From Mycoplasmoidaceae bacterium (GTDB lineage Bacteria > Bacillota_I > Bacilli_A > Mycoplasmatales > Mycoplasmoidaceae): a stretch of 64,000 bases of DNA. Location: NCBI GenBank assembly GCA_024427105.1, contig JAKSVR010000001.1:1-64000 (forward strand). Direction: 5' to 3'. The notes below the pieces were generated by a model. It saw only the letters and a program-made list of their open reading frames with translations. It did not search any database and was not told the DNA's origin. Below, one piece after another: positions 32,639-42,367 of this stretch. Both the position numbers and the translations under genes were made by a program. Each line of letters opens with the position of its first letter. Within the stretch, counting starts at the first letter, position 1.

Positions 32639-34324
32639 ATGAAGAGAATTGATAAAGTATTGTTAGCATCATTTGCTCCATTAACCATTTTTTCAACTTC
32701 AACTTTACTTACTAGTTGTAGTCAAGAGATTCATTACAATGTTTTCTTTAAGACAAAAGCAATGGCTACTGATATTTATGTTGTCGACGCTTCCACCTTA
32801 CCAACCGATTTAGTTGTTACCCTTGAATCATTACAAGGGATTTTAGCTCAGGAAAAAGCTCAAATCTATATTTCACATTGTGATAAGAATGATCCAGAAG
32901 GTTTACGAGATGAATGATTTAATCCAAGCGTTCGTAAATATCCTGGAATCGTTATTCATGATGTTGATGAAACTAAGATTTGAGAATTTATTCTTCGTTA
33001 TCAAAACAAATTTAATAATAAATATGTTTTATATACCAATGCTGTTGACAATAACAATGAAAGAGATTGAAACAAATCAATCAATTTAGCTACAACCATT
33101 GCTGGTGTGGAACACTACCTAATGATCAGCAAAGATTTGGAAGAAACAGCCCAAAGCCACGGTTTAACCTTAGGTGCTGATGCTAGCCAAATGCAAAGTC
33201 ATGATGTTTTTAATCGCTATAAACATCGTTTAAATAATAAATTATTAATTAACCAAAGTCCTTATGATTTCCCATTACGTGATTATGCTATTGCTTCAAA
33301 AGCATTAACTATTTATCTAGATAATGAAACTGAAGATTTTAAAGACACTATCAACAATTGATTAGTTGATAATAGTGTTATGCTAGGTTGATGCATGAAT
33401 GAATTAAATTTTGTTGCCGATCAATCAGCATTTAACTTACCAATTTTAGCTGCTGACCATTGTACGAACTTATCATTCTTTTCTCATTACACATTAAAAA
33501 ACTTAAAGCAAAAATATCAACGTCCCGTTATTAAAGCTCAACCTAATAAGCATTATGTTGCTGTTGTAATGTCTGATGGTGATAACCTTCAGTGATTGCA
33601 AAAAGACTTTATCAATTCAATTAATTGATATAAAAAAACTGGTGGTTATCGAGGGCAATTTCCGGTAACTTGGACAATGAGCCCAGCTGCCTATGATCTA
33701 AATCATGCAGTCTTAGACTATCTATATGGTAATATGACACCTAATGACCAGTTTATAGCTGGCCCTAGCGGTTATGCTTATGCTAACATGGCACAATATA
33801 AAGATATCGAGTCATATGCAAAGATTACTGCTGATTACATGGCTAAATGTGATCTTAACTATGTTAATGTTTTAGATTACTATGATTGTGATTATCGTAA
33901 GTTTGAAGCATTAATGCAGCAAAAACAAGTTAAAGGTGCAGTATGATGCAATAAAGACCTTTATTTATCAGGCAAAGGAGCTGTTGATTGAATTAATGGT
34001 AAACCAATTGTTTCAATGCGTGAAGGTTTGTGATGGAATATTGACAAACCTGCAGAAAAGCTTGAATATAAATGAGACGCAGTAGCAGAACGTATTAAAT
34101 CATATCCAAAAGACCCATCAATTATTGATGGATACACAATTGTTACCGCTAATGCTTGACAAACGGCTGGTAAGATGGGTGGAATAAAAGCATTAGTTGA
34201 TGAATTTAGTCCAGATGATAATGTAGAATTTGTTACGGTTGATCAAATTCTTCAATTAATTACTGATAATGTTAAGCATGTTCATGCTGAGCCACAAGCT
34301 CATGCTCCTGTGCCGGTTCCTTAA
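32639..34324 (+). CDS. GxGYxYP-family putative glycoside hydrolase lipoprotein
   Basis: 561 residues. Lipoprotein signal with lipobox LLTSC (Cys27). The C-terminal half shows motifs of the GxGYxYP family described from gut Bacteroidetes: VVMSDGDNLQW near residue 310, FPVTWTMSPAAYDL, and IAGPSGYAYANM, where GPSGYAY fits the name-giving motif. The N-terminal 250 residues are the companion domain. Activity is not established for the family; a role in surface glycan breakdown is expected. TATAAT at 32626-32631 lies 7 bases before the ATG (leaderless). Confidence 0.72.
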
Positions 34325-35148
34325 TTAATTTTTTGAATATATTCAATTTCACTTAGTTGCTGCTTTCTAGCTAACACTAAGTTTTTTATTTTAATGATTA
34401 AAAAACCTAAAGCTGGAATAATTCCGCTACAAATTAATCCACCTAATACTGACCAGTTAAAACTTGAACCACCAAATCCTAAAAATAAGTCATAACAAAA
34501 TGTTACTACACAACTAACTAAAATAAAGACTGCTCAGAATAAAGATATTCCAGTAGTATCTTTATGTCTAATTGTTTTAATAAATTGTGGTCAATTAAAT
34601 ACTTCTCAAGTAATAGAAGCTAAAGCATTGATCACAATTAATCAAATTAAACTATGACCATTATTTTCTAATGGTGTTTTATAAATTAAACATAAGCTGG
34701 TAGTAATTGCAAAAGCAATTACAATGACAATTGCTATATATAACATTCAATATTGTTTTTGTTTTAATTGATTAGTTAATAATAGTTCAGTGGTATTGAA
34801 CTTTTTACATAAATGAAGATTATAGATTTTAAAGCTAATGATAAAAGCCATAATAATTACATCAGTACTATTTAATAAGATGGCTGGAATTAAACTCCAT
34901 TTAAAGACTAAAGCTTGACCACAAGCTTCATAACTATATAAATGGATTTGTTCATGATAGAATCCACTAGCTCAAATAATTCATAAAATACTTGTAATGA
35001 TAAAAAAGATGTAAGTCGTTAAAGAAATACCAGAGGTATTTCTGGTCTTACATAATTTATATAATTGTGGGAATGAATAAAATAAGCTTAATCCTAATGA
35101 TATTAAGCCCATGACTAAACCAATAATTGAATTAGTAGTTGGTGTCAT
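34325..35148 (-). CDS. Two-PQ-loop (SWEET-like) transporter under a TPP riboswitch
   Basis: About 274 residues and seven predicted helices with two PQ-loop units: FYSFPQLYKLCKTRNTSGIS (near residue 24) and VFNWPQFIKTIRHKDTTGIS (near residue 187). This is a full SWEET/PQ-loop arrangement rather than a half transporter. The start chosen is ATG 35148, preceded by GGGAG; upstream in-frame codons lie inside the riboswitch. The leader carries a TPP riboswitch (next entry), so the protein very likely imports thiamine or a precursor such as its pyrimidine moiety. It is not similar to ThiT, PnuT or the ABC thiamine systems. Confidence 0.75.
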
Positions 35149-35151
35149 AAA

Positions 35152-35272
35152 AAACTCCCTGTTTATTAACAAGGGAGCTTAAGTACTTTCCTACGGTGGC
35201 ATTATCCACATCAGGTAATCGGTCGAAGTTTCAACTTCCTCTCAGCCTGTTAACACAAGCTCCCTTGTTGAG
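35152..35272 (-). promoter_or_regulatory. TPP riboswitch with overlapping terminator/SD-sequestering hairpin
   Basis: On the - strand the conserved TPP aptamer elements occur in order: CTGAGA (35240-35245), a P3a hairpin GAAGTTGAAACTTC, ACCTGAT (35210-35216), GGATAATGCCAC-type loop (35196-35207) and CGTAGGAAAG (35186-35195). Downstream, CTCCCTTGTT (35168-35177) can pair with AACAGGGAG (35155-35163), which is the ribosome site and is followed by six T and the ATG. The same CTCCCTTGTT can instead pair with AACAAGGGAG at the 5' edge of the aptamer (35260-35269). This gives a mutually exclusive switch; ligand binding should turn the gene off. Confidence 0.9.
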
Positions 35273-35302
35273 ATATATTATATCTTAGATTGATTATTAA
35301 AT

Positions 35303-35327
35303 AAAAAGAGCTTTTAGCTCTATTTTA
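35303..35327 (-). terminator. Intrinsic terminator of the coiled-coil protein gene
   Basis: AGAGC, loop of 5, GCTCT, then T5 on the - strand; it separates this gene from the riboswitch unit. Confidence 0.75.
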
Positions 35328-35568
35328 TTCAACCATGTGCCTTAAATTGTTGCATAACAAAGCTATTGAACTTTTCTTGCTTCTTATTGAACTTTTCTTG
35401 TCTTTTAATAAATTTAGTTAAAAGTTGTTCAATACGATCTAATCTTGATTTTTGTTTTTTCTTTTTAGGGAGTCTAGGAACTACAATATCTGGTTTAGCT
35501 AAAAGTAAAAGACTTTTATTGTCTTTGTATCTTGGATCATTTAATAAGTCTTGGACAGTTACTGCCAT
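35320..35568 (-). CDS. Small basic coiled-coil protein, unknown
   Basis: 82 residues. The centre is very basic (LPKKKKQKSR) and is followed by heptad-like repeats (RIEQLLTKFIKRQEKFNKKQ) that predict a short coiled coil, then SFVMQQFKAHGWIK. The N-terminus (VQDLLNDPRYKDN) is compact. No family recognised; a loose similarity to the coiled-coil DUF16 proteins of Mycoplasma pneumoniae is only an impression. Terminator hairpin at its stop. Confidence 0.5.
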
Positions 35569-35639
35569 AACAATATAATGCTTTGTAATCCCATTATATG
35601 TTTGGAAAAATTCAATTTGTTTGATAAATAATCCACCCT

Positions 35640-35653
35640 TTAGGGTGCCTCCA
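35640..35653. repeat. Small inverted repeat between divergent genes
   Basis: CACCC TTTA GGGTG (region 35636-35652) is a clean hairpin in the 196-base gap between the coiled-coil gene and the CBM9-like lipoprotein gene. It lacks a T run, so an operator is as likely as a terminator. Confidence 0.3.
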
Positions 35654-35752
35654 AATATAGATTTGCCAAAAAAATATAAAAATTAAGAAATATTTTAATT
35701 TTTGTGTGTGTTTGGAATTAACTTTGTGCTTTTTAGTAATCATTAATTTTTT

Positions 35753-35758
35753 TATAAT
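35753..35758 (+). promoter_or_regulatory. -10 box, leaderless promoter of the CBM9-like lipoprotein
   Basis: TATAAT 6 bases before the ATG; no ribosome-binding site. Confidence 0.58.
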
Positions 35759-35764
35759 AAAAAT

Positions 35765-36478
35765 ATGAAAGCTAAATGATTATCAATTCCTTTATTGCTT
35801 CCTACTAGTATCGTAGGATTATTAACTACTAGTTGCAATAATTCTGTTCAGTCAAAACAAAATGTATATATTGTTCATACTTTTGCTGAACAAAGTGATG
35901 TTGATTGGGAAACTATACCCCAAGCACCAGTTAATATCTTTAAATGAACTGATAATGGACCAAAATATGAAACTTTTGCGCAAATGGTCTATGTCCAAGA
36001 TCAGGGTTTTGCTATAAGAATGTTGAGTTATGAACCTGATCCTTTAGTAGATCCTTCTCCTGAGGGAAGAGATGTCTATAGAGATTCGTGTTTAGAAGCA
36101 TATTTAAATTTTGGCCAAGAAAATAAATACTTAAATGTTGAAGTTAACTCTGTGGGTAGAAATTGTCAAGAGTTTGGTTTACCTTGATCAGCTGGTCAAG
36201 GAAGAACACCGATTGAACAACTTCCATGAAAATTTACTATTTTTGATTGTAAAAAAGAAGAGCAATATTGGTCTATCATTATTATTATCGCATTACGATG
36301 TGTTGATCATTGATATCCAGGGATAGTTATTACTCCTGGTTTTACTTTTACCGGTAACTTCTTTAAAATTTGTGGAACACCTGGGCAACATGAACATTAT
36401 GGAATGTGGAATGATATGGATAATAAAGAGCACACCTTTCATGACCCAACCCAGTTTGGTAAATTTATTGTTGAATAA
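35765..36478 (+). CDS. CBM9-like carbohydrate-binding lipoprotein
   Basis: 237 residues. Lipobox TTSC (Cys24). The mature protein is a single beta-sandwich resembling the CBM9-like family: DVYRDSCLEAYLNF followed by YLNVEVNSVG (binding face), then GNFFKICGTPG, HEHYGMWNDMDN and TFHDPTQFGKFIVE at the end. Such modules bind sugar chain ends and often accompany xylan- or mannan-active enzymes. Here it stands alone, so a sugar-capture or adhesin role is inferred. It ends on a terminator shared with the convergent DUF2779 gene. Confidence 0.75.
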
Positions 36479-36503
36479 AAAAGAGCTTAATGCTCTTTTA
36501 TTT
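36477..36503. terminator. Bidirectional terminator between the CBM9-like and DUF2779 genes
   Basis: AAAAAGAGC, loop TTAAT, GCTCTTTTA. It overlaps both stop codons. Confidence 0.82.
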
Positions 36504-38159
36504 AATTAATTTTCATAAAGCATTTAATACTTCAACCATGCTATAAGTATCAAGCTTACAGTATTCTAGCATTCCTTTGCGGGTTGTTTCTTGTTCTTTA
36601 CCAGACATCTTAATCATTTTGGGAAACATAGCTAAAGCTTGGCCACCATTATGGACTAAAGGTAATTGGTGATAAGCTTCCTCCATATGCGGACAAATGG
36701 CTGGCATGACTTGTTTGATTGAATTAGAACCATTTTGCTTAATGCTATAGAAGCAACATTTTCTAAATGGGATTAATAAATCAACCATATGATCATGGAT
36801 GTTCATTAAATGTTGTGCCATTTCTGGAAATCTTTCAGAAAGATGTTTTAATACCATCTTCTCAAATTGCATGTTATATGACATTGACATGGCATCTAAT
36901 GGAATATCTTTGCATAGTTGTTTAGCAAGTTCGTATTCACAATCTAATGCTTTACCTAAAAATTCTTTGTGAATAACCTTACCATTAGGTTTTTCTTGAA
37001 TATGTAAAGAATATTGGAAAGGTATTTGATTATAGCAACCAACACCATCAAATGGTGGGATGGCTTCCATCATTGTTTCAAAGTCTAAGTGATAGATGGG
37101 GAATTTTAGACTTTGAAAGAAATGACGGATGATATCTTTGTTAACATATGGTTTTTCATCTTTTGTTAAATGGGTTTTCATTTGGACCATTTGGTAAGGA
37201 TTAATCTTTACACCAAATTCACTTAATCGTTCTTGATTAGCTAAGACTTGGTCATAGGTAATAATACCACTATTAATCATGACATGAGCTTTACTAGTTC
37301 ACATACCACACAAATCTAAAACATTAGGTTGTGGTAAATCTTTATGACAGAATTCATAGAAGTCACAATCTTTGCAACGCCCATAGTTTGGTAATGTTGA
37401 TAGTTTACGCATTGCTGCAACATTACTAGCAACTAATTCACATTCTTGTTCAAAGATAACTTGAATCTTATCTTTTTTCTTTAATTCTTCATGTAAAGCA
37501 TTTAGTTGATAAGGTTTAAGCATTTGCTTTACATCAATATCACCTTGACGAATATAGTCAGGGTTAAGATGTAAGATATAACAGTTTTTAATTTCTAAAC
37601 CACATAACTCTAAGACATATTTTTGAAAAGCTACATCGGGTGCATATTCTTTTAAATGTTCATATGGATCAGTTGATGCTTTTACTTCGTAAATATCATA
37701 ACCATTACCATTTTTAGCAAGAATATCTACGGCACAAAATAAGTCTTCAAATTGAAATGAAGCTTCAGCAATATATTTGCTAGTTGGTAATAGTTTTTTA
37801 GTAACTGCTACTTGATTAGGAATGTTTACAATATCTGGATTATCTTTTACTTTAGCAGTATTTTTAAAGTATAAGTGAGCATAATTACCAACTAGCTTAC
37901 CTTCATCAATACGTTTTTGGGCAATTTCATCAGTTGGTTTAGCTTGATTAGGATCATGTAATTGATAATAATAAGCTCTTGGACAATTACAAAATGTTAC
38001 ATAGTGTGATTTTGTGATCATATGTATATTATATGGTTCTGATAATTTGACAAGTGCATCTCTTAAATGCTGACCATATTTTGTTTTGGAAAAAATAACA
38101 GGATTTTCATCTAGTTCTTTTATTTTTTCTTCAAAAATTTTTTCTATTTTTCTATTCAT
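36498..38159 (-). CDS. DUF2779 protein with Cas4-like nuclease domain
   Basis: 553 residues. N-terminal half: PD-(D/E)XK nuclease of Cas4/RecB type, with cysteines in FCNCPRAYYY and later CKDCDFYEFC (possible Fe-S cluster) and the catalytic AVDILA plus YEVKAS (Asp, Glu-x-Lys). C-terminal half: DUF2779, an RNase H-like exonuclease module with HLDFETMM (first acidic pair) and CKLDTYSMVEV. The combination is widespread in mycoplasmas; a DNA-repair or nucleic-acid processing role is likely. No CRISPR locus is nearby. Its start overlaps the next gene by 8 bases. Confidence 0.82.
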
Positions 38160-38655
38160 TTTTATCCTCTTCAGCTATGATTTCACAAATTTGTTTAGAT
38201 TTTGAAATATAGCTATGCTTTTTATTGAAAGACATATCAGTTTCCATCCTGTTATTTAAAATCTTGTATAGTTTTTCTATTACATAGAATCTGTTTGCTA
38301 CTTCTTTGGCTTTTTCTATATTTGCTGGTGCGTCATTATAAATGGATTGAGTAACAAATTTTGATGGGGCAAAGAATAGTGAACCAACATCTAGATATCT
38401 TTGTTCATCACAACGGAAATTGAAATTATGTCTACCATATTTTCTCTTGTCATCTCCGTGATAAGTTTTTTGTGGCAATATCATATATGTTTTTTCTGGC
38501 AAAATTATAGAGAAATTGTCATCTAGTTTTATAGCTAAAAGCGGTCGACTACGTTGACCAATTAATTTTGCATCAGATATTTGTTTCAAATCAAAGATTT
38601 GTTCTAAATATTCTAATGGCACATGACAATAAAATATTTTTTTAATATTTCTCAT
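38152..38655 (-). CDS. Hypothetical protein coupled to the DUF2779 gene
   Basis: 167 residues, soluble, charged. LIGQRSRPLLAIKLDDNFSI (residues 32-51) slightly resembles the RPxLVI strand of MazF/PemK toxins, and a basic stretch GDDKRKYGRHNFNF follows; the similarity is too weak for an assignment. It overlaps the DUF2779 gene by 8 bases, so the two are translated together. Upstream (94 bases) is a RelB-type antitoxin gene; a toxin role for this protein is possible but unproven. Confidence 0.5.
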   Translation of the reverse strand: MRNIKKIFYCHVPLEYLEQIFDLKQISDAKLIGQRSRPLLAIKLDDNFSIILPEKTYMILPQKTYHGDDKRKYGRHNFNFRCDEQRYLDVGSLFFAPSKFVTQSIYNDAPANIEKAKEVANRFYVIEKLYKILNNRMETDMSFNKKHSYISKSKQICEIIAEEDKNE

Positions 38656-38724
38656 AATTTGCTATATACTAATATCGAAAATGGTTTGGTAATAAAATCG
38701 TCCGCGGGATTTCCCCAAAAAATT

Positions 38725-38750
38725 ACCAAAAGAGGAGTAATCCTCTTTTT
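38725..38750 (-). terminator. Weak hairpin after the antitoxin gene
   Basis: AAAGAGGA, loop TTAC, TCCTCTTTT on the - strand with a T run of only four; read-through into the next gene is plausible. Confidence 0.5.
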
Positions 38751-38962
38751 TATTTTTTATCTCCTTGTTTTTTAATCATTTTTGCTATTGATGCATAATC
38801 AAATGCGTCATTAGTTAAAACAAATGGAATGCCATTATTTCTAATTATTGCTTTAATAAAGATATTAATTGCCGCAGATAAAGTTAATCCTAATTTCTTT
38901 AAGATCTTTTCTGCTTTTTCTTTATCTTCTTTATCAATTCTAATTGTTAAAGTTGTTGACAT
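38750..38962 (-). CDS. RelB/DinJ-type antitoxin
   Basis: 70 residues. The N-terminal ribbon-helix-helix (TTLTIRIDKEDKEKAEKILKK... with TLSAAINIFI) and the short C-terminal tail match RelB/DinJ antitoxins, which bind DNA as dimers and neutralise RelE/YafQ-type toxins. The start has a strong AGGAGG. No RelE-like gene follows directly; the next gene (38152-38655) is unassigned. Repeats in front of the gene look like its own operator. Confidence 0.78.
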   Translation of the reverse strand: MSTTLTIRIDKEDKEKAEKILKKLGLTLSAAINIFIKAIIRNNGIPFVLTNDAFDYASIAKMIKKQGDKK

Positions 38963-38981
38963 TATTAAATACCTCCTAATT

Positions 38982-39013
38982 TTACAATGTATTTACAATG
39001 TAATTACATTATA
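38982..39013 (-). promoter_or_regulatory. Promoter and repeated operator of the antitoxin gene
   Basis: A TATAAT box (39008-39013 on the - strand) is followed downstream by two tandem copies of TACATTGTAA at an 11-base spacing (38982-39002). They lie between the promoter and the ribosome site, where a bound ribbon-helix-helix dimer would block transcription. Confidence 0.6.
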
Positions 39014-39048
39014 ACACATTATTTTTATTTGATTAAATTATTTTTATG

Positions 39049-39078
39049 AAATAAAAAATAAGCAGATTGCTACTGCTT
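39049..39078 (-). terminator. Intrinsic terminator of the membrane-anchored protein gene
   Basis: AAGCAG, loop of 7, CTGCTT, then AT6 on the - strand. Confidence 0.7.
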
Positions 39079-39106
39079 CTCATTGACTTACAATCTATCG
39101 TGGATA

Positions 39107-39871
39107 CTATTGTTTAATTATGCCAATAATCTTGAGTCATCTAATTGCATCATTCATAAAAGTTTCATCTTGTTTATCATTCAAATCAAAATGAATAATT
39201 TGATCATCTTTAAAAGTATTGATTTTTTCAACGAGATAATATGAAGGCAATCTGTTGCTCCATTTTTTCTTATTTTTCATTAACTTGCATACAAAACACC
39301 TAGATGGAAAGTTAATTGATTTAAATGTGTAATTATTATCGTAACCGAGAGAGCCATCAGGTTTTTTAAACATCTTCACCCCACCACCTTTAGCAAAAAC
39401 GATTGAATTATTTAAATAGTCAATTTTATAGATTTTTCACATAAAAGGTGCGTCTGGTTCACCATCGTTGCCATTAATAGAATCAAAATATATTTTATAT
39501 ATTGAATTGACTTTATGATCTAAATTAGCATTAATAGAACTAAAGATTGATTCTAAAGTTGCTATCTTATTATTGTAAAAATTCCGAATAATTTTCAAAT
39601 TTATAATTTGAATGAAATTATATTTTATATGTATATTATCTTGTTCTGTTAGAGATTCTCCTCAGATTGATTTTATTTCATTATTAAGTTCTAGAGTTTC
39701 TCCATATAAATCTAAAAATAATTCTCTGTACTTATCTTTTAGCTTCCAAATTTTATATTTCAAATAAAAACATCGTGATCAGTAATAGATACCGAAAATG
39801 ATTACCACAGATGAAATAATTAGGAAAATGCAATTAATAACATTTGTTGCATTTTGTAAGTGAATGTTCAT
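39107..39871 (-). CDS. Membrane-anchored protein, unknown function
   Basis: 254 residues. One N-terminal helix (VINCIFLIISSVVIIFGIYYW, residues about 11-31), then a hydrophilic, mostly helical part of 220 residues. Visible features: a segment with a CFVCK pair and basic clusters (KLMKNKKKWSNR). The reading frame is open through several TGA tryptophans. Start: ATG preceded by GGGGTAGG. No family recognised; it stands alone with its own terminator. Confidence 0.6.
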
Positions 39872-39965
39872 ACCTACCCCAATTTAATTATACTTTTAAC
39901 CACTTCAGTCCTTAAGTAGAACTTAACCAATGATTTCCATCGGTTTTGTTTTTCTTATAGCTCTT

Positions 39966-39983
39966 AACCGGTTCTAAATGCTT
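39966..39983 (-). repeat. 18-base copy of the 'repeat B' core
   Basis: AACCGGTTCTAAATGCTT is the exact reverse complement of AAGCATTTAGAACCGGTT, the first part of the repeats at 55564 and 59934, 16-20 kb away beside the BspA-like genes. Confidence 0.7.
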
Positions 39984-39993
39984 AATACCAAAA

Positions 39994-40016
39994 GAAAAAA
40001 AGAGCTAGTTGCTCTC
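39994..40016 (-). terminator. Intrinsic terminator of the desulfoferrodoxin gene
   Basis: AGAGC, loop AACTA, GCTCT, then a T run on the - strand. Confidence 0.72.
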
Positions 40017-40393
40017 TATTTCCTTCATAACCCATGAACATTGCAATATGCATAAGCAAAGCGCAATTGTTCTTGGTCAGCTAATCTAAATCTAGCTAGT
40101 GGTTGGTCATGAGGTTTTAAATATTTAATTTGTCACCCTAAATTAGTTTCAATACCAATTCATTCAATGTAATGTTTTTCTTCCATTGGATGAACCTGTG
40201 ATCCAATGGATACCATGATTTGATCATTACTAGTTTGGATCACAGGTACATGTTTTTCTTGTACTCCATCACTAGTGTTGGGAATCAACTCATGCATTGG
40301 TTGGTTACAACATATTGTTTCTACTCCGTTAGGAGTTGAGACAATAGTAATTACTTTATGACAAATATCACATTTATAAAATTTTAATTCCAT
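40016..40393 (-). CDS. dfx: Desulfoferrodoxin (superoxide reductase)
   Basis: 125 residues in two domains. N-terminal desulforedoxin domain with the four iron-binding cysteines (YKCDICHKVI and TICCNQPMHE). C-terminal superoxide reductase domain with the histidine ligands and cysteine: QEKHVPVI, VHPMEEKHYIEWIG and YCNVHGLW (Cys and His). It reduces superoxide to peroxide without making oxygen, which is the anaerobe's solution to oxygen stress. TGA tryptophans show it is adapted to this genome. Start: ATG with AAGAGGTAA upstream. Single-gene unit. Confidence 0.92.
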
Positions 40394-40492
40394 ACTTTAC
40401 CTCTTTATATCTATCTAAATTATATTAATTTGCTATTTTATATAAAGATGTTTATTTAGATCCTATGTTTCATAATATAAGCTTTGCTTATC

Positions 40493-40582
40493 ATGATTAA
40501 TAAATTAATCATCATCGGTTCTATCAAGACATTAGTGCGAGCACTATGTAATAGGGCGAGCGGATGGTAATTATTCTATAAT
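40493..40582 (+). promoter_or_regulatory. Regulatory gap upstream of the PD-(D/E)XK-like gene
   Basis: Within the 206-base gap two inverted repeats stand out: ATGATTAAT/ATTAATCAT (40493-40512) and TAGTGC-GA-GCACTA (40533-40546). The second lies about 30 bases before a TATAAT (40577-40582), where a regulator such as the nearby Xre proteins could bind. The gene start at 40600 has GGTGAGGTGAGG as ribosome site. Confidence 0.4.
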
Positions 40583-40599
40583 TATGGTGAGGTGAGGAC

Positions 40600-41520
40600 A
40601 TGAAAAAAAATGCTTTAAAATGCAGTTCAAAGGATGCTAAGGATAAAACTGAAGAATTCTTTTGCACAAGGGTTATGCCTGTTTTATATATAGATCAAGA
40701 TTTGTTGAATGGAGTAATTAAAACGGCCAATAGTTTAGACAATAATCCAGTGAAATCTATTACTCAAACTGATATTATTAAATATGCAAAAAATTGATTT
40801 ATTAATAAAAATTATAATTGGAATTGAATTATTGACCGTATCGGCGATGATAGGTTTCAATTAACTTTTGTATATTCCATATATAAATACTTTAATGAAA
40901 ACGTGGACTTATATTTAAAATACATTCAAAAATCTCTAGAAGCAAGCAAATTATTAGATTATGCTAATTGAAATCCTATAAGAAATCAAGTACCACTTTA
41001 TGAAAATAATCACGGAAGGGATGCAGCTGATTTAATAAAACTAAATAATCTTTTGTTTTTGTCTAACGATTTATTAAAAAGTTTAACATTAATTGAATAT
41101 TTAGGTGATGGTTCTAAAAAACAAGGAGAATTTAATGGACCAGATTTTATTTTTAAAGACAATAACAAAACAATTGGTATTGAGCTAACTTACGGCGTAA
41201 AAAATCTTATTTTTGATCCCAAAATAACAGATGATAAAAAGTGAATAGAATCGTTATTAAAAAACACAAATTATATGAAAATGACTGAATCAATGGAAAG
41301 CTTTATTATTGAGATTAACCGTATTGTGGTTGAAAAAATAAAAAAATCAGAAAAATATAAAAAAACTGATAATTTAATTTTGCTTATTCAAGCACAGGAA
41401 TATAGTTCATTAGGCCCTTTTAACCCAAATATTCAATGATATTGAAAAGTGTTCGCTGAAATTATTGTTAATAATAATTCAAACTACTTAAAAACTTTCA
41501 AAAAAATAATCATTGCGTAA
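40600..41520 (+). CDS. Probable PD-(D/E)XK nuclease-like protein of the defence island
   Basis: 306 residues, soluble. Residues 165-190 read EFNGPDFIFKDNNKTIG followed by IELTYG, which fits the PD-(D/E)XK core (Asp, then Glu-x-Thr in place of Glu-x-Lys). The N-terminal 150 residues are helical with no recognised domain. It may be a restriction-type endonuclease or an effector of an abortive-infection system; no methyltransferase adjoins it. The gene converges with the next gene, 2 bases apart at their stops. Codon use is AT-rich with TGA for Trp. Confidence 0.55.
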
Positions 41521-41522
41521 AA

Positions 41523-42314
41523 TTATTTTTTATCCTTAGTTTGTTTAATTCCAATTGAGATGTATTTATAAGTTTTTTTGAGCGGGAATACATAATCGAC
41601 ATCTCTTGTCAATATGTATTCGTGCCCACTATCACTAGGCATTCTAAATAACGTTAGCAAAATTGGTCTAACAAAATTTTCTAATATATATCAAAAATTA
41701 AATGCTAATTGTGTTGGCATATAAAATTTACTATCTAGCGGCTCAGTCATATTATGTTTAAAATAGTTAAATAACGGTCTATAATAATTAACTTTTTTTG
41801 TCAGCGGTTTTACATATTTACTGTTAAAGTTCAATATATTTCCTTTTATATTGATATCTTTGTTTTTCAAATCGTCTGAAAAATCATTTATATATGTTCC
41901 AAAATTTAAATTTTCTAAAAGTGTCTTAGTTTTTCCATCTTTAGATTTTCAAACATTATCAAAAATTGAAGCTAATTTTAAAATTAGATTTCTGCATTTA
42001 TCAGTTAATAAATTGGAATTTATACACGATATGCAGTAATATGTTTCAGGATCAGAGTCTTTTATTTGGTTTTCAATGAGGAATTTAATTTCATCCCTGC
42101 AAATGTCGATAGTGATTAGATCTTTTTTCATATCAATTAACAAATCTGACAAATTTTTCAAAAATTTTCAAAAATATCTAACATTATCATTTACCTTTGT
42201 TAAATATTTATTGAAGTTCCAATATAAATGAACAATGTCATCTAGTTCTGCATTAAACAATTCTTTAAAGTATTCTTTTGCCTCTTTTTCGCTAACGTGT
42301 TTTCATTTATACAT
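41523..42314 (-). CDS. Hypothetical helical protein of the defence island
   Basis: 263 residues, soluble, highly helical, with clusters of Asp and Lys. A cysteine group (YYCISCINSN) lies near the middle; the C-terminus reads SGHEYILTRDVDYVFPLKK. Start: ATG 42314, with TTTATAATATTT upstream as a possible promoter. I cannot assign a family. It is convergent with the PD-(D/E)XK-like gene and divergent from the first Xre gene, so it may be the partner or immunity protein of either. Confidence 0.5.
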
Positions 42315-42367
42315 AACATAAATATTATATATTTAAAATCAATAAGTGCTATAATAATAACATAATT

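Noticed and set aside
36498..38159. Cas4-like nuclease as part of a CRISPR system.
   Set aside because: It is fused to DUF2779 and no other cas gene or repeat array is present.
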